Source of the DNA: JAEUHQ01 sp964538915
Lineage (GTDB): Bacteria; Planctomycetota; UBA1135; UBA2386
Assembly: GCA_964538915.1 (NCBI GenBank)
Contig: CAZIFB010000011.1
Span: 1 to 64,000, forward strand
Length of the DNA: 64,000 nt
Reading direction: 5' to 3'
The first letter of the stretch is position 1. Every line of letters begins with the position of its first letter. The notes under the pieces were generated by a model. The model did not search any database, was not told the DNA's origin, and saw only the letters and a program-made list of their open reading frames with translations. Positions 8,953 through 18,060 of this stretch are shown here, piece after piece. The position numbers and the translations under genes were made by a program.

Positions 8953-9097
8953 GGTTCGGCGTGCCGGCCGCCCCGCGGTCGAGCGGTGGCATGGTTCCGG
9001 TCCGAACGCAGAGGCGACGTTTTGCGTACGTCGGCCGGCTCAATCCGGGTTTTCCGGCCCAGCACGGGATCGAGGTCCCGCGTAGCCTCCTGCTCCG

Positions 9098-11305
9098 ATG
9101 AAGGCCCCTCGACTCCTTGCCGCACTCGCCGTCCTCGCGGCGGTGGCGCTGCTCGCGCGGTCGTGGCTGCTCCACGCGCCGGAGCCGCGCCCGCCGGAGC
9201 CGGAGCCCGTCGGCGGCAGCCGGGATGCCGGGGTTCCCGGGGCGGCGGGACCCGGGTCGATCCCCGCTCCGGACGAACGGACCGCCGAACCGCGTCTCGA
9301 AGGCAGCGCGCCGGCCGCGTCCTTCCGGTGTCTCGACGAGGACGGCAATCCGATCGCCGATGCGGTGCGGGACGGTCTCGTGTTGTCCCTGCGCACGCGC
9401 GACGGAACACCGTGCGCGGACGTCGCGGTCGACGTCACGTGGCGCAAGGGCTTCGGCCTGTACGGCCACGACATCGGCGCGACCGACATTGCGGGTCGCT
9501 TCTGCACGACGGTGGCGCGCACCGACCAGTTCGAGATGCTCGAGTTCCGGCACGAACGCCTCGGCGAACTGGCGTTCACGGGGCCGCTGCTGGTGTCCGC
9601 GACCGATCCGCGCGTGGTCGAGATGATCGTGCCCGACCTCGGCCCGCTGCGGGTGCGAGTCGTCGATGGACGAGGCCAGGCGATCGGCGGCGCGAAGGTG
9701 ACGGCGAACGGCGGCGCGCAGAACGACGTCCCGCGCCAGCACGTGCTCGTGCCGAAGACATCGAACGAGGGCGCGACGAACGGCGACGGCGACGTCGTGT
9801 TGCTCGTGCCGCACGGTCTCTACGAGATCTCCGCCGAAGCCGACGACTGCACCGCTCCGCAGGCGGTGCGTGCGACGGTCGGAATGGGCGGCGGCGACGC
9901 CACCGTCGTGCTGCTGCGCGCCGAACATCGCATCGACGTCGATGTGCGAATCGTGCTGCCGGAGGGCGTCGCTGCCCCGCGGGTCTCCGCGTGGACGCAG
10001 GACGCGCCGGCGCGCGCCGCGACGATGCCCGGCCGCGGACTCGCCCCGAAGAGGCGTGAGTTCTTCGTCGACCGGCAGTCGGACCGCCACTTCGTGGTGC
10101 GTGCCGAGGACGTCGCCTGGCAGGTCCAGGCAACGGCGCAGGGGTGCATGGCGGCCATCGCCGACGTTCCGCGCGGTCAGCGCGAAGTGGCGCTCCGGCT
10201 CGCTCCGATGCCGCCGCCCGCGTCCGAGCCGCCGAAGGCGCGGCTCCTCGTCACCGTGCTCGGCGTCGACGGTTCTCCGGCGAGCGCGGAGGTGCGTGTG
10301 CACGAGACGCCCGACTTCGTGTACGGCTCGGACTTCGCGACCAACGAAGGCCGCGTCGTGATCGAACGCGAGCCGAAGGGGCGCGTCTGCGTGAGTGCAC
10401 GGGCCTTCATGTTCCCGTGGACGGTGTCGGAGGCGATCGACCTGGCTCCCGGCGATCACGAAGTCACGCTGCGCCTGCAGGCGGCGAAGCCCGTGTTCGG
10501 CCGCGTCGTCGACGCGCAGGGCAACGGTGTCCAGACGCGCGTCGTGCTGAAGCGGCCTGCGGGCGCGCTGCGCGGTCTCGCGGCCGGCGTTCCCGAGATC
10601 CTCGACCACGCGCCGACGTCCGACAGTCGGGGCGGCGGGCTCGACGGGCGGTTCCAGTTCGTCGATTGCGGGCCTGGCGAACACATCGTGTGGGCGTTTC
10701 CCGAACACGGCTGGCCGGCACGGAGGCGTGTGCAGCCCGGCGTCGAGGCGACGATCGTGCTCGGCGAAGGGCTCGACGACTTCGTGCTGGTCCACGGAGT
10801 CGTGCGCGACGAGACGACCCTGGCGCCGCTCCCGGGGGTGGTCGTCACCGCATCGACGGATGCGGGCGGCGGGCACGACGAGACGGATGCCGAGGGGAAG
10901 TTCCGTCTCGTCGCGTCCCCCGGAGCCGCCGTGGTCCGCATGCGGAAGCGCGGGTACGTCTTCCACTCCCTGACGACCCAGGCGCTGCGGCCCGGTCCGG
11001 CGCAGCTCGACCTGCGCTTGCCCCCGAGTCCGGTGCTGTTCGTTCGCGTGCTGGGCGCCGACGGCATGCCGGTCGAAGGCGCCGAGGTGGCGGTGCTCGG
11101 CCACGACGGCAAACCCCTCGATCTGCTGGACGACGCCGGCAACCGCGGCGATTCGTCGGAACGGACCAACGCCCTGGGTCGCGCCGACCTGCGCGGCGCG
11201 CCAGCCGGAGCGCTGCGGATCCTGGTCGAACGCGGCAAGGAGACGCGGGAGTTCGACGTGCCGGCCACCGCGGGCCGCGCCGCGGTGTTCGAAGTGCGCT
11301 GGTGA
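9098..11305 (+). CDS. Exported protein with carboxypeptidase-regulatory-like Ig-fold repeats
   Basis: The 735-aa product starts with a signal anchor (residues 1-25) and a Pro/Glu-rich spacer. It then has repeated beta-sandwich units of about 90-110 residues with the pattern V-x-D-x-x-G-x-P-I/V-x-G-A-x-V, for example VVDGRGQAIGGAKVTA, VVDAQGNGVQTRVV and VLGADGMPVEGAEVAV. Each is followed by a DAxGKFR-like turn. This is the CarboxypepD_reg-like/transthyretin-like fold. Such domains are structural or adhesive; no peptidase domain is present. It probably sits in the cell envelope facing outward. It converges with the leucine-rich-repeat gene. Confidence 0.75.
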   Translation: MKAPRLLAALAVLAAVALLARSWLLHAPEPRPPEPEPVGGSRDAGVPGAAGPGSIPAPDERTAEPRLEGSAPAASFRCLDEDGNPIADAVRDGLVLSLRTRDGTPCADVAVDVTWRKGFGLYGHDIGATDIAGRFCTTVARTDQFEMLEFRHERLGELAFTGPLLVSATDPRVVEMIVPDLGPLRVRVVDGRGQAIGGAKVTANGGAQNDVPRQHVLVPKTSNEGATNGDGDVVLLVPHGLYEISAEADDCTAPQAVRATVGMGGGDATVVLLRAEHRIDVDVRIVLPEGVAAPRVSAWTQDAPARAATMPGRGLAPKRREFFVDRQSDRHFVVRAEDVAWQVQATAQGCMAAIADVPRGQREVALRLAPMPPPASEPPKARLLVTVLGVDGSPASAEVRVHETPDFVYGSDFATNEGRVVIEREPKGRVCVSARAFMFPWTVSEAIDLAPGDHEVTLRLQAAKPVFGRVVDAQGNGVQTRVVLKRPAGALRGLAAGVPEILDHAPTSDSRGGGLDGRFQFVDCGPGEHIVWAFPEHGWPARRRVQPGVEATIVLGEGLDDFVLVHGVVRDETTLAPLPGVVVTASTDAGGGHDETDAEGKFRLVASPGAAVVRMRKRGYVFHSLTTQALRPGPAQLDLRLPPSPVLFVRVLGADGMPVEGAEVAVLGHDGKPLDLLDDAGNRGDSSERTNALGRADLRGAPAGALRILVERGKETREFDVPATAGRAAVFEVRW

Positions 11306-11322
11306 ACCGCGCGCGGCGTGGC

Positions 11323-12663
11323 TCAGCGTGCTTCGACGGAACGTGCCTTCGCGGCGGCCACCGCGGCGTCGAGCCATGCTGCGATGCGCGCGGTGTCGCT
11401 GTCACCGAGCGAGGCATCTTCGCTCCACGGCCCGTCCTCCCACCGGAGCCGGCCCGCGTCGACTTCGACGGCGAGCGTCGCGACGCGGTGCTCCTGCCGC
11501 CAGAACACGAACTCGAGGCCCGGCGGGCCCGTCGCGCATGGGCGCGCTCTCGTTCGCGGAGCGAACAGCGCCGCCGCGGCGCGCACCGTCGAAGGTGCGT
11601 CGTCGTCGAGCAGGGTCTCGCGTTCTGGAGCGAGGCCTGGTCCCGGAACTCCACCGCGCCGGGTCACGACGACGCGGTTCGCCGTCGCGAGCACCGCCTG
11701 CAGTCCGTCGGTGTCGATGTGTCCGTCGACGTCGCACGAGGGACGGGTCGAGCGGAAGGACGCGACCGCGCGGGCATCCACGGCGGTGCGTTCGAGGCGC
11801 AGCCGCCGCAGCGCCGGAAAACCCGTCGCGGGCAGTGCGGCGAGCATGGGGGCGTCCGCGACGACGACGTCGGCGAGTCGCGGCAGGGCGGCGAGGTCGT
11901 CGAGGGAACGCACGTTCGCGCCCGCGATGCGCACCGAGACCAGTGTGGTCGCGGGAGCCAGCCACGCGAGGTCCACCGCGGCGTCGCGGCTCTCGAATGC
12001 GCGCAGTTCACCGAAGGCGCCGATGCGGTCTCCGTGATCGACGACGCAACCGCGCACCGTCAGGTGCCGGAGGCCGATGGCTTCGACGAACGTCGCGAGG
12101 TCGATGGGCACGCTGCCGCCGCCGTCGAGATACAGCGAACGCAGCGCCACCAGGGTGCGGGCGGGGCCGAGATCGGGACCGCGGGCGGTGTTCCATCGCA
12201 GCCACAGGTGTCGTGTCCGCGGCGGCAGCGACGGCAGTGCGCGGTCGGGTGCTGCCAGGACCACGAGCGGCACGTCCGCCGGCAGGTCGTCGAGGGCCGC
12301 CGCGATGCGTTCGCTCCAGCGGTCGACGACGACGCCGCGCAAGCGCGCACGAGCAGCCGGCGCGAGCTCGAGAAGGCGCGTCGCGTCGACCGCGACGAAC
12401 TCGTGGCGGTCGGGCCCGCTGCAGGCGAGCCGCCCGCCGATCAGGCGCGCACTCGCGAGGTTGTGGTCGACGAGGCGGTCGAGTCGCAGCGCGACGTCGT
12501 GGAGACGCAGCAGGTCCCCGGGTGCGGGGGATGCCGGCGTTCCCGCCAGCGACACGATGTGCGGCGGGATGTCGCGCCCTTCGATGCGGAGGTGCCATGT
12601 CGCCTCCTGTCCGGGCAGCGCGGTCGCGAAGGCGACCAGCACGGCGCGAAGAACTCCTGCCAT
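11323..12663 (-). CDS. Secreted leucine-rich-repeat-like protein
   Basis: The 446-aa product has a predicted signal peptide (residues 1-18, ending ALPGQ). Between about residues 130 and 290 it shows short repeats of the leucine-rich type, such as LRSLYLDGGGSVPIDL, LRHLTVRGCVVDHGD, LVSVRIAGANVRSLDD and LRRLRLERTAVDARAV. The C-terminal part is a mixed region rich in Trp and Arg with no recognised family. The role is probably ligand binding outside the cytoplasm. The start at 12663 is selected for the signal peptide; the promoter must lie in the 121-base divergent gap to the next gene. Confidence 0.7.
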   Translation of the reverse strand: MAGVLRAVLVAFATALPGQEATWHLRIEGRDIPPHIVSLAGTPASPAPGDLLRLHDVALRLDRLVDHNLASARLIGGRLACSGPDRHEFVAVDATRLLELAPAARARLRGVVVDRWSERIAAALDDLPADVPLVVLAAPDRALPSLPPRTRHLWLRWNTARGPDLGPARTLVALRSLYLDGGGSVPIDLATFVEAIGLRHLTVRGCVVDHGDRIGAFGELRAFESRDAAVDLAWLAPATTLVSVRIAGANVRSLDDLAALPRLADVVVADAPMLAALPATGFPALRRLRLERTAVDARAVASFRSTRPSCDVDGHIDTDGLQAVLATANRVVVTRRGGVPGPGLAPERETLLDDDAPSTVRAAAALFAPRTRARPCATGPPGLEFVFWRQEHRVATLAVEVDAGRLRWEDGPWSEDASLGDSDTARIAAWLDAAVAAAKARSVEAR

Positions 12664-12784
12664 GGCGGGATCGTGCACCCGACGGGCGGCTCGTCCAGTG
12701 CCGGCGGCGTTCCGTGTGTGGTTTCCCCGGCGCTGCCGCTCTGCGGGGGGACGGCGCCCCCGGCGCCCCTTCCCCCGGAACCGC

Positions 12785-14986
12785 ATGAAGATCCTGCCCC
12801 TCCTCTCGTGCTCGCTCGCCCTGGCGGCGCTCTCGGCACAGTCCCCCCGTTCCGACGTTCCGACCCCGCAGGCGAAGTCCTCGCTGTCGCGTGTCGTCTT
12901 CGACCGGCCTCGCGCCGACGGTCCGCTGTGGGCGTGCGGCAACGCGTGGAAGGCGAGCTTCGACGGCCGCGGCTTCACGACGATCCCGTTCTTCGGTTCG
13001 CACGCGCCGCACAACTTCCCGCTGCGCCTCGAAGTCGCAGCGGCGACGGTCGGCGGTGAGACACTGTCGCTCGGCGACGGCCAGCCGGAGACCGCCGGTC
13101 CGCAGGTCGTGACGCGGCGCTCGGCGTTCACCGAAGTGATCGATGCGCGGCTCGACAGTCTCGAACAGTCGTTCGTGTTCGATCGCCTGCCGAACCGCGG
13201 CGCGATCGCGGTCGACGTGCGCATCGGCGGCGAAGGGTACGAGCCGAGCACGATCGACGGCGGTCTGCGGTTCTCGACCGAGTTCGGTCACGTCGACTAC
13301 ACGAAGGCGGTCGCGATCGACGGCAACGGCCGCCGCCTCGCCTTGCCGATCACCTGGACCGGCGAGGCCGCGCACCTCGAGATCCCCGGGTCGTTCGTCG
13401 AGAGCGCGGCGCTGCCGATCGTGCTCGACCCGACGCTGAACTACTGGTGGGGCCTCGGCAACCCGTCGATCCTGCAGCACGACGGTGACGTCGCGGCGAT
13501 CCAGACCAGCTCGCTGAACGGGCGCACGTTGCTCGTGTGGCAGCGGCAGTGGAGCGCCACCGACCAGGACTGCTGGGGCCTCCTGTTCGACAACGACCTC
13601 AACCTCGTGCAGACCGACTTCACGATCGACTTCACGGCCGAGGACTGGCTCAAGGTCGCGGTCGCCGGCAACAACTACGCGCAGAACTTCCTCGTCGTGT
13701 CCGAGGTGCGCATCGGCCTGCTCTGGTTCATCGCCGGGCGCACGGTCGCGTCGAACGCCGTGCTCGGCACGCAGTTCGACATCGAACGCGAGGGGGTCGT
13801 CGGCACGGCGGGCAACAACTTCCATCCCGACGTCGGCGGCGACCCGTACTTCGGCCCCGGTCGCTACACGGTCGTCTTCAACAAGAAGACCCTCGGCGTG
13901 TCGGACATCTACATGAAGCAGGTGACGCCGGCCGGCGGGCTCGTGACGACGAACGCGATCGCCATCGGCAACGCGACCGTCGACGAGATCCGGCCGTCGA
14001 TCAGCAAGTCGTGCGGTCCCGCGAGCGGTGTGCAGCAGTACCTCGTGACCTGGCAGCGCACGTGGGCCTTCCCGCCGAACGACCAGGAAGTCTGGGGGCG
14101 CTACGTCGGATGGAACGGCGCCCTGAACAGCGGTCAGTTCGCGGTCGCGTTCACGACGAGCGAAGAGACCGCGCCGTCGCCGAGCTCGCCGATCGACCTG
14201 AACGGCCAGCGGTACTGGCCGGTGTGCTGGGAGGTCACGGGCACCGTCGGCAGTCCTCGCGACGTGGTCGGCAAGGTGCTCGTTGCCGACGGTACGAGCC
14301 AGGCGTCGTTCGTCGCCAGCAACAACGTGCCGGGCGCCGACGACCGCGAACCGGAGATCGATTCCGACGGCATCCGTTTCGTCGTCGGCCTCACGACCGG
14401 CAGCGCCGGCTTCGCGCAGAGCGTCGAAGCGGTGACTCTCGCGTTCCTCCCGAGCACGAGCAGTGTCCGCGTCGAAGAACGCGCCGGCATGAACACGTCC
14501 TCCCCCGAGAACTACGGGCAGTGCAACGTCGTCGGGGAGTTCAGCGGCGGCGGGTCCGCGAGCTCGCGCTACAAGGTCTGTTTCACGGAGCAGACGCCGA
14601 ACACGCTGCGTCTCGCCAACTACGGCGGCTGGGCCGGTGGCAATCCCAGCTACTTCACGCGCCCGACGCAGTGCGGCACGCTTTCGATCGCCGCCACCGG
14701 ATTGCCGATGCTCGGCCAGACCGTCACGGTCACCGTCGGCAACGGAGGTCTGTCGGCCACGATCGGCGGCTTCCCGATCACGGCGCCGCTCTTCCCCGTG
14801 TTCGGCTGCAACTGCACGCTGGGTGTCGATCCGATCGCGTTCTTCCCGAACCCGTTCGTCTACGCCGTGCCGGCCGATCCGACGCTCGTCGGCGGCGCGC
14901 TGGCCGTGCAAGGGTTCACGCTCGTGGGCTCGTCGTGCCTCGGGTCGATCGACTTCAGCGACACGATCGACTTCTCGCTGCACTGA
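12785..14986 (+). CDS. Large secreted protein with lineage-type C-terminal domain (hypothetical)
   Basis: The 733-aa product has a clear signal peptide (residues 1-18). The N-terminal region (about 25-215) contains acidic beta-rich sequence ending in LPIVLDPTLNYWWG. Such a segment precedes propeller-like regions in surface proteins of this style. The middle (220-600) consists of W/Y-rich beta repeats with LVVSEVRIG and YTVVFNKKT strands, compatible with a propeller. The last about 100 residues (from CGTLSIAATGLPML) hold VPADPTLVGGALAVQGFTL, a member of the shared C-terminal motif. No enzyme signature is seen. The start at 12785 is the first ATG before the signal peptide. Confidence 0.75.
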   Translation: MKILPLLSCSLALAALSAQSPRSDVPTPQAKSSLSRVVFDRPRADGPLWACGNAWKASFDGRGFTTIPFFGSHAPHNFPLRLEVAAATVGGETLSLGDGQPETAGPQVVTRRSAFTEVIDARLDSLEQSFVFDRLPNRGAIAVDVRIGGEGYEPSTIDGGLRFSTEFGHVDYTKAVAIDGNGRRLALPITWTGEAAHLEIPGSFVESAALPIVLDPTLNYWWGLGNPSILQHDGDVAAIQTSSLNGRTLLVWQRQWSATDQDCWGLLFDNDLNLVQTDFTIDFTAEDWLKVAVAGNNYAQNFLVVSEVRIGLLWFIAGRTVASNAVLGTQFDIEREGVVGTAGNNFHPDVGGDPYFGPGRYTVVFNKKTLGVSDIYMKQVTPAGGLVTTNAIAIGNATVDEIRPSISKSCGPASGVQQYLVTWQRTWAFPPNDQEVWGRYVGWNGALNSGQFAVAFTTSEETAPSPSSPIDLNGQRYWPVCWEVTGTVGSPRDVVGKVLVADGTSQASFVASNNVPGADDREPEIDSDGIRFVVGLTTGSAGFAQSVEAVTLAFLPSTSSVRVEERAGMNTSSPENYGQCNVVGEFSGGGSASSRYKVCFTEQTPNTLRLANYGGWAGGNPSYFTRPTQCGTLSIAATGLPMLGQTVTVTVGNGGLSATIGGFPITAPLFPVFGCNCTLGVDPIAFFPNPFVYAVPADPTLVGGALAVQGFTLVGSSCLGSIDFSDTIDFSLH

Positions 14987-15030
14987 TCGCCGCGCTTGCC
15001 GGATCGCGCCGCCGCCCCGAACATGCGGCG

Positions 15031-15462
15031 GTGCGCCAGTTCTCCGAGATCACGCAGGTCGACGACGCGGGGTGTCTGTTCCTGTCCGGTTCGATCGAGA
15101 ACTGGCAGGCCGTTCACGACAAGGGGATCTCGGTCGTGATCGATCTCGAGGGGGACGTCGACCACGGCGTGCCGACCGCAGCCGATCAGTTCCTCTACGT
15201 CTACCTGCCGATCCACGACGGCGACCTGCCCAACCTCGACCGCTTGCACGCGGTCGCCGATCTCGGCGCCGCACTCGTCGCGAAGGGGCACCGTGTGCTG
15301 AGCCACTGCGGCATGGGCCTCAATCGGTCGGCGCTCGTCGCGGCGCTCGTGATGATGCGCGGGGGCATGTCGGCGGTGCGCGCGGTGGCGCAGTTGCGCG
15401 AACGACGGCCCGGGGCCTTGTTCAACGAGGTCTTCGCGAACTGGCTGCTCACGCAGCGCTGA
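15031..15462 (+). CDS. Dual-specificity / tyrosine phosphatase-like protein
   Basis: The 143-aa cytoplasmic protein carries the cysteine phosphatase P-loop H-C-x5-R-S at residues 92-100 (HCGMGLNRS), with Cys93 the nucleophile and Arg99 the phosphate ligand. A plausible general acid is in the IHDGDLPN loop (around residues 63-70). The family includes DSP and CDKN3-like phosphatases acting on phosphotyrosine, phosphothreonine or phosphorylated small molecules. A GTG codon at 15031 is the only sensible start; no ATG lies in frame nearby. The gene follows a large secreted protein and precedes the chemoreceptor on the same strand. Confidence 0.8.
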   Translation: MRQFSEITQVDDAGCLFLSGSIENWQAVHDKGISVVIDLEGDVDHGVPTAADQFLYVYLPIHDGDLPNLDRLHAVADLGAALVAKGHRVLSHCGMGLNRSALVAALVMMRGGMSAVRAVAQLRERRPGALFNEVFANWLLTQR

Positions 15463-15597
15463 CCGGCAAGGTGCCGCGGGTCCCGCTCGTGCCGACTCGG
15501 GGATGCTCCGTACGCGGGTATTTCCCGGTGGCTGAAAGGTCCAGTGCGTCGTTCGGCCGCGTCGATGCCCCGGGTCGACACACGCCACGCGAGGGAC

Positions 15598-17994
15598 ATG
15601 ACCGGCTTCACCAAGTTCCCATTCCACAGCATCCGCGGCCGCCTCGGCGCGATGGTTGTCATGGCGCTCGTCGCCGTCGCGGGCGTCGCGTGGCTCGGGC
15701 TGTCGACGCTGCGGCACCTGAAGGTCAACGGTCCCGTCTATCAGGAGATCGTCACGAACAAGGACCTGATCGCGGACGTGCTGCCTCCGCCGCAGTACAT
15801 CATCGAGACCTACCTCGTCGTGCTGGAGATGCTGCGCGAGCCGGAGGCGAAGGGGCTCGACGCGCTCGTCGAGCGGTGCAAGGTGCTGCGGAGGGACTTC
15901 GACACGCGCCACGAGTTCTGGGGCGGCGCTCTCGCGGACGACGAACTGAAGGCGCTGCTGTTGGACACTTCGCATGCGCCGGCGATCGCGTTCTACACGG
16001 CGCTCGACGCCGACTACGTGCCGGCGCTGCGTCGCGGCGACCGTGCACGCGCCGAGCAGGTCCTCGACGAGACGCTGCGGCCCGCCTACCGCGAACATCG
16101 CGACGCGATCGACCGCATCGTGAAGATCGCCGTCGCGCGCAGTGCGGCGACCGAGGAAGCGGCGAAGGTCACGATCGACTGGCGCACGACGCTGATGATC
16201 GGCTTCGCCGCGGCGATGCTGGTGATGCTGGCGTTCATGGGCTGGGCGCTCGCGGTCAGCATCGTGCGGCCCATCGACCGGACGGTCGGCGTGATCGAGG
16301 GGATGGCCGGCGGCGATCTCGGCCGCGAAGTCGCGAAGAACGCGTTGGCCGAGGTGAACCGGATGGGCCAGGCCCTGAACGGCACGCTCATGCACATGCG
16401 CGAGGCGCTCGGGGCGGACCGGGTCGAGTGGAAGGAGGTCGGCGCGCAACGCGCCGAAGTCGGCCGCATCCGTCAGCTCGTCGAGAACGCGTCGATCAAC
16501 ATCGTGTACGTCGAGCGCGACCTGCGGCTCAGCTACATGAATCCGGCGGCACGCGCGATGTTCCGGCGGTTGCAGGCCCACATGTCCGTCTCGGCCGACG
16601 ACCTGCTCGGCAAACCGGTGGGGGTGATCCACCGCGATCCGGCGTTGCAGGCCGCGAGGCTCGGAGATCCGGCGAAGCTGCCGCTGCAGGCGCGGCTGCG
16701 GTTCGGCCCGGAGACCGTCGACGTCGTCGGGTGCGCGATCCGCGACGAACGCGGGCAGCACATCGGCGCGATGGTCACGTGGGACGTCGTGACCGCGCAG
16801 CTCGCCGCGGAGGAGAAGGCGAAGACGGCGCAGGCGATCGAACTGGAGCTCGCCGAGCAGCGTGTCGTCGCGGAGCGTGCGGAGGCCGAACAGAAGCAGC
16901 GAGTCGCCGCGGAGCGCGAAGAGATGCAGCGGCAGAAGGTCGAGCAGGAGCGTGCGCAGGCCGCGGAGCTCGGTCGGCGAGTCGACGCGATCCTCGCGGT
17001 CGTCGACGCCGCGGGTCGGGGCGACCTGACCCTCGCGGTGCCGACGGACGGCGACGATGCCGTCGGAAGGCTTGGTTCGGGTCTCGGCGCGTTCTTCGGC
17101 AACTTGCGGTCGTCGATCGCCGAGATCGCGCGGACGTCGGAGACCGTCGCGTCGGCATCGACCCAGGTGCGGGGCGTCGGCGAGCGCCTCGGGACGGCGG
17201 CCACCGAGACCGCGGCGCAGGCACGGGAGGCGTCGACGTCGGCCAACGAGATCTCGACGAACATCCACACGCTCGCTTCGGCGACCGAGCAGATGAGCGT
17301 GTCGATCCGCGAGATCGCACGCAGTGCTGCGGAGGCAGCGCGTACGGCCACGGACGGCGTGACGGTCGCAGAACGTACGAACGGTCGCGTGGGCAAACTG
17401 GCCGAGTCGAGCACCGAGATTGGCGAAGTCGTCAAGGTGATCGGCGCGATCGCGCAGCAGACCAAGCTGCTCGCCCTGAATGCGACGATCGAGGCGGCGC
17501 GGGCGGGTGAAGCCGGGAAGGGGTTCGCCGTCGTCGCCAGCGAAGTCGAGTCGCTGGCGAAGGAGACCGCGCGCGCGACCGAGGAGATCGGGCGGAAGAT
17601 CGATGCCATCCAGGGCGAGACGCGCGACGCCGTCGTCGCGATCCGTGAGATCGGCGAGAGCATCGCCCGCATCAACCAGTTCCAGGGCACGATCGCCAGC
17701 GCGGCCGAGGAGCAGACGTCGACGACGAACGAGATGAGCCGCAACGTGCAGGGCGCCGCGCGCGCCGCGTCGGAGATCGCGCGCAACGTGGAGGGCGTCG
17801 CGAGTGCGGCCGTCGCCACGAGCGAGGGTGCGGCACAGAGCCAGACGGCGTCGGACGGGTTGTCGCAGGCGGCCGGATCCCTGCAGGCGCTGGTCAGCCG
17901 CTTCCGGATCGACGGTGCAGCGGGGAAGCCCGCCGAGGTCGAGGTCCCGCGCGTTCGTCCGCGGCCGTCGCGTGCGCTCGTCGCGAGCAGATGA
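15598..17994 (+). CDS. Methyl-accepting chemotaxis protein with PAS domain and two HAMP-like segments
   Basis: The 798-aa product has a first membrane helix at about residues 16-37. A helical periplasmic sensor domain of about 150 residues follows, then a second membrane helix at about 197-223. Next come a HAMP segment (VRPIDRTVGVIEGM onward) and a PAS-like region (about 290-415). A charged coiled coil (about 415-475, AE/EQK-rich) leads into a second HAMP-like stretch (GDLTLAVPTDGDDAVG). The signalling hairpin has the conserved QTKLLALNATIEAARAGE at about 620-640. The start at 15598 has a GAGGGA ribosome site. No cheA, cheW or other chemotaxis gene is in the window, so its output kinase is encoded elsewhere. 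Confidence 0.9.
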   Translation: MTGFTKFPFHSIRGRLGAMVVMALVAVAGVAWLGLSTLRHLKVNGPVYQEIVTNKDLIADVLPPPQYIIETYLVVLEMLREPEAKGLDALVERCKVLRRDFDTRHEFWGGALADDELKALLLDTSHAPAIAFYTALDADYVPALRRGDRARAEQVLDETLRPAYREHRDAIDRIVKIAVARSAATEEAAKVTIDWRTTLMIGFAAAMLVMLAFMGWALAVSIVRPIDRTVGVIEGMAGGDLGREVAKNALAEVNRMGQALNGTLMHMREALGADRVEWKEVGAQRAEVGRIRQLVENASINIVYVERDLRLSYMNPAARAMFRRLQAHMSVSADDLLGKPVGVIHRDPALQAARLGDPAKLPLQARLRFGPETVDVVGCAIRDERGQHIGAMVTWDVVTAQLAAEEKAKTAQAIELELAEQRVVAERAEAEQKQRVAAEREEMQRQKVEQERAQAAELGRRVDAILAVVDAAGRGDLTLAVPTDGDDAVGRLGSGLGAFFGNLRSSIAEIARTSETVASASTQVRGVGERLGTAATETAAQAREASTSANEISTNIHTLASATEQMSVSIREIARSAAEAARTATDGVTVAERTNGRVGKLAESSTEIGEVVKVIGAIAQQTKLLALNATIEAARAGEAGKGFAVVASEVESLAKETARATEEIGRKIDAIQGETRDAVVAIREIGESIARINQFQGTIASAAEEQTSTTNEMSRNVQGAARAASEIARNVEGVASAAVATSEGAAQSQTASDGLSQAAGSLQALVSRFRIDGAAGKPAEVEVPRVRPRPSRALVASR

Positions 17995-18060
17995 CGGCCG
18001 GGGTCGACGACGGCGCGTCGGAGGTCGGCGACAGCGCCGCGGACCCTCGCGCGCGGGCCG

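Noticed and set aside
12008..14983. Long minus-strand frame overlapping the secreted protein at 12785-14986
   Set aside because: Composed of Arg, Asp and Glu-rich sequence typical of the antisense frame of a real gene.
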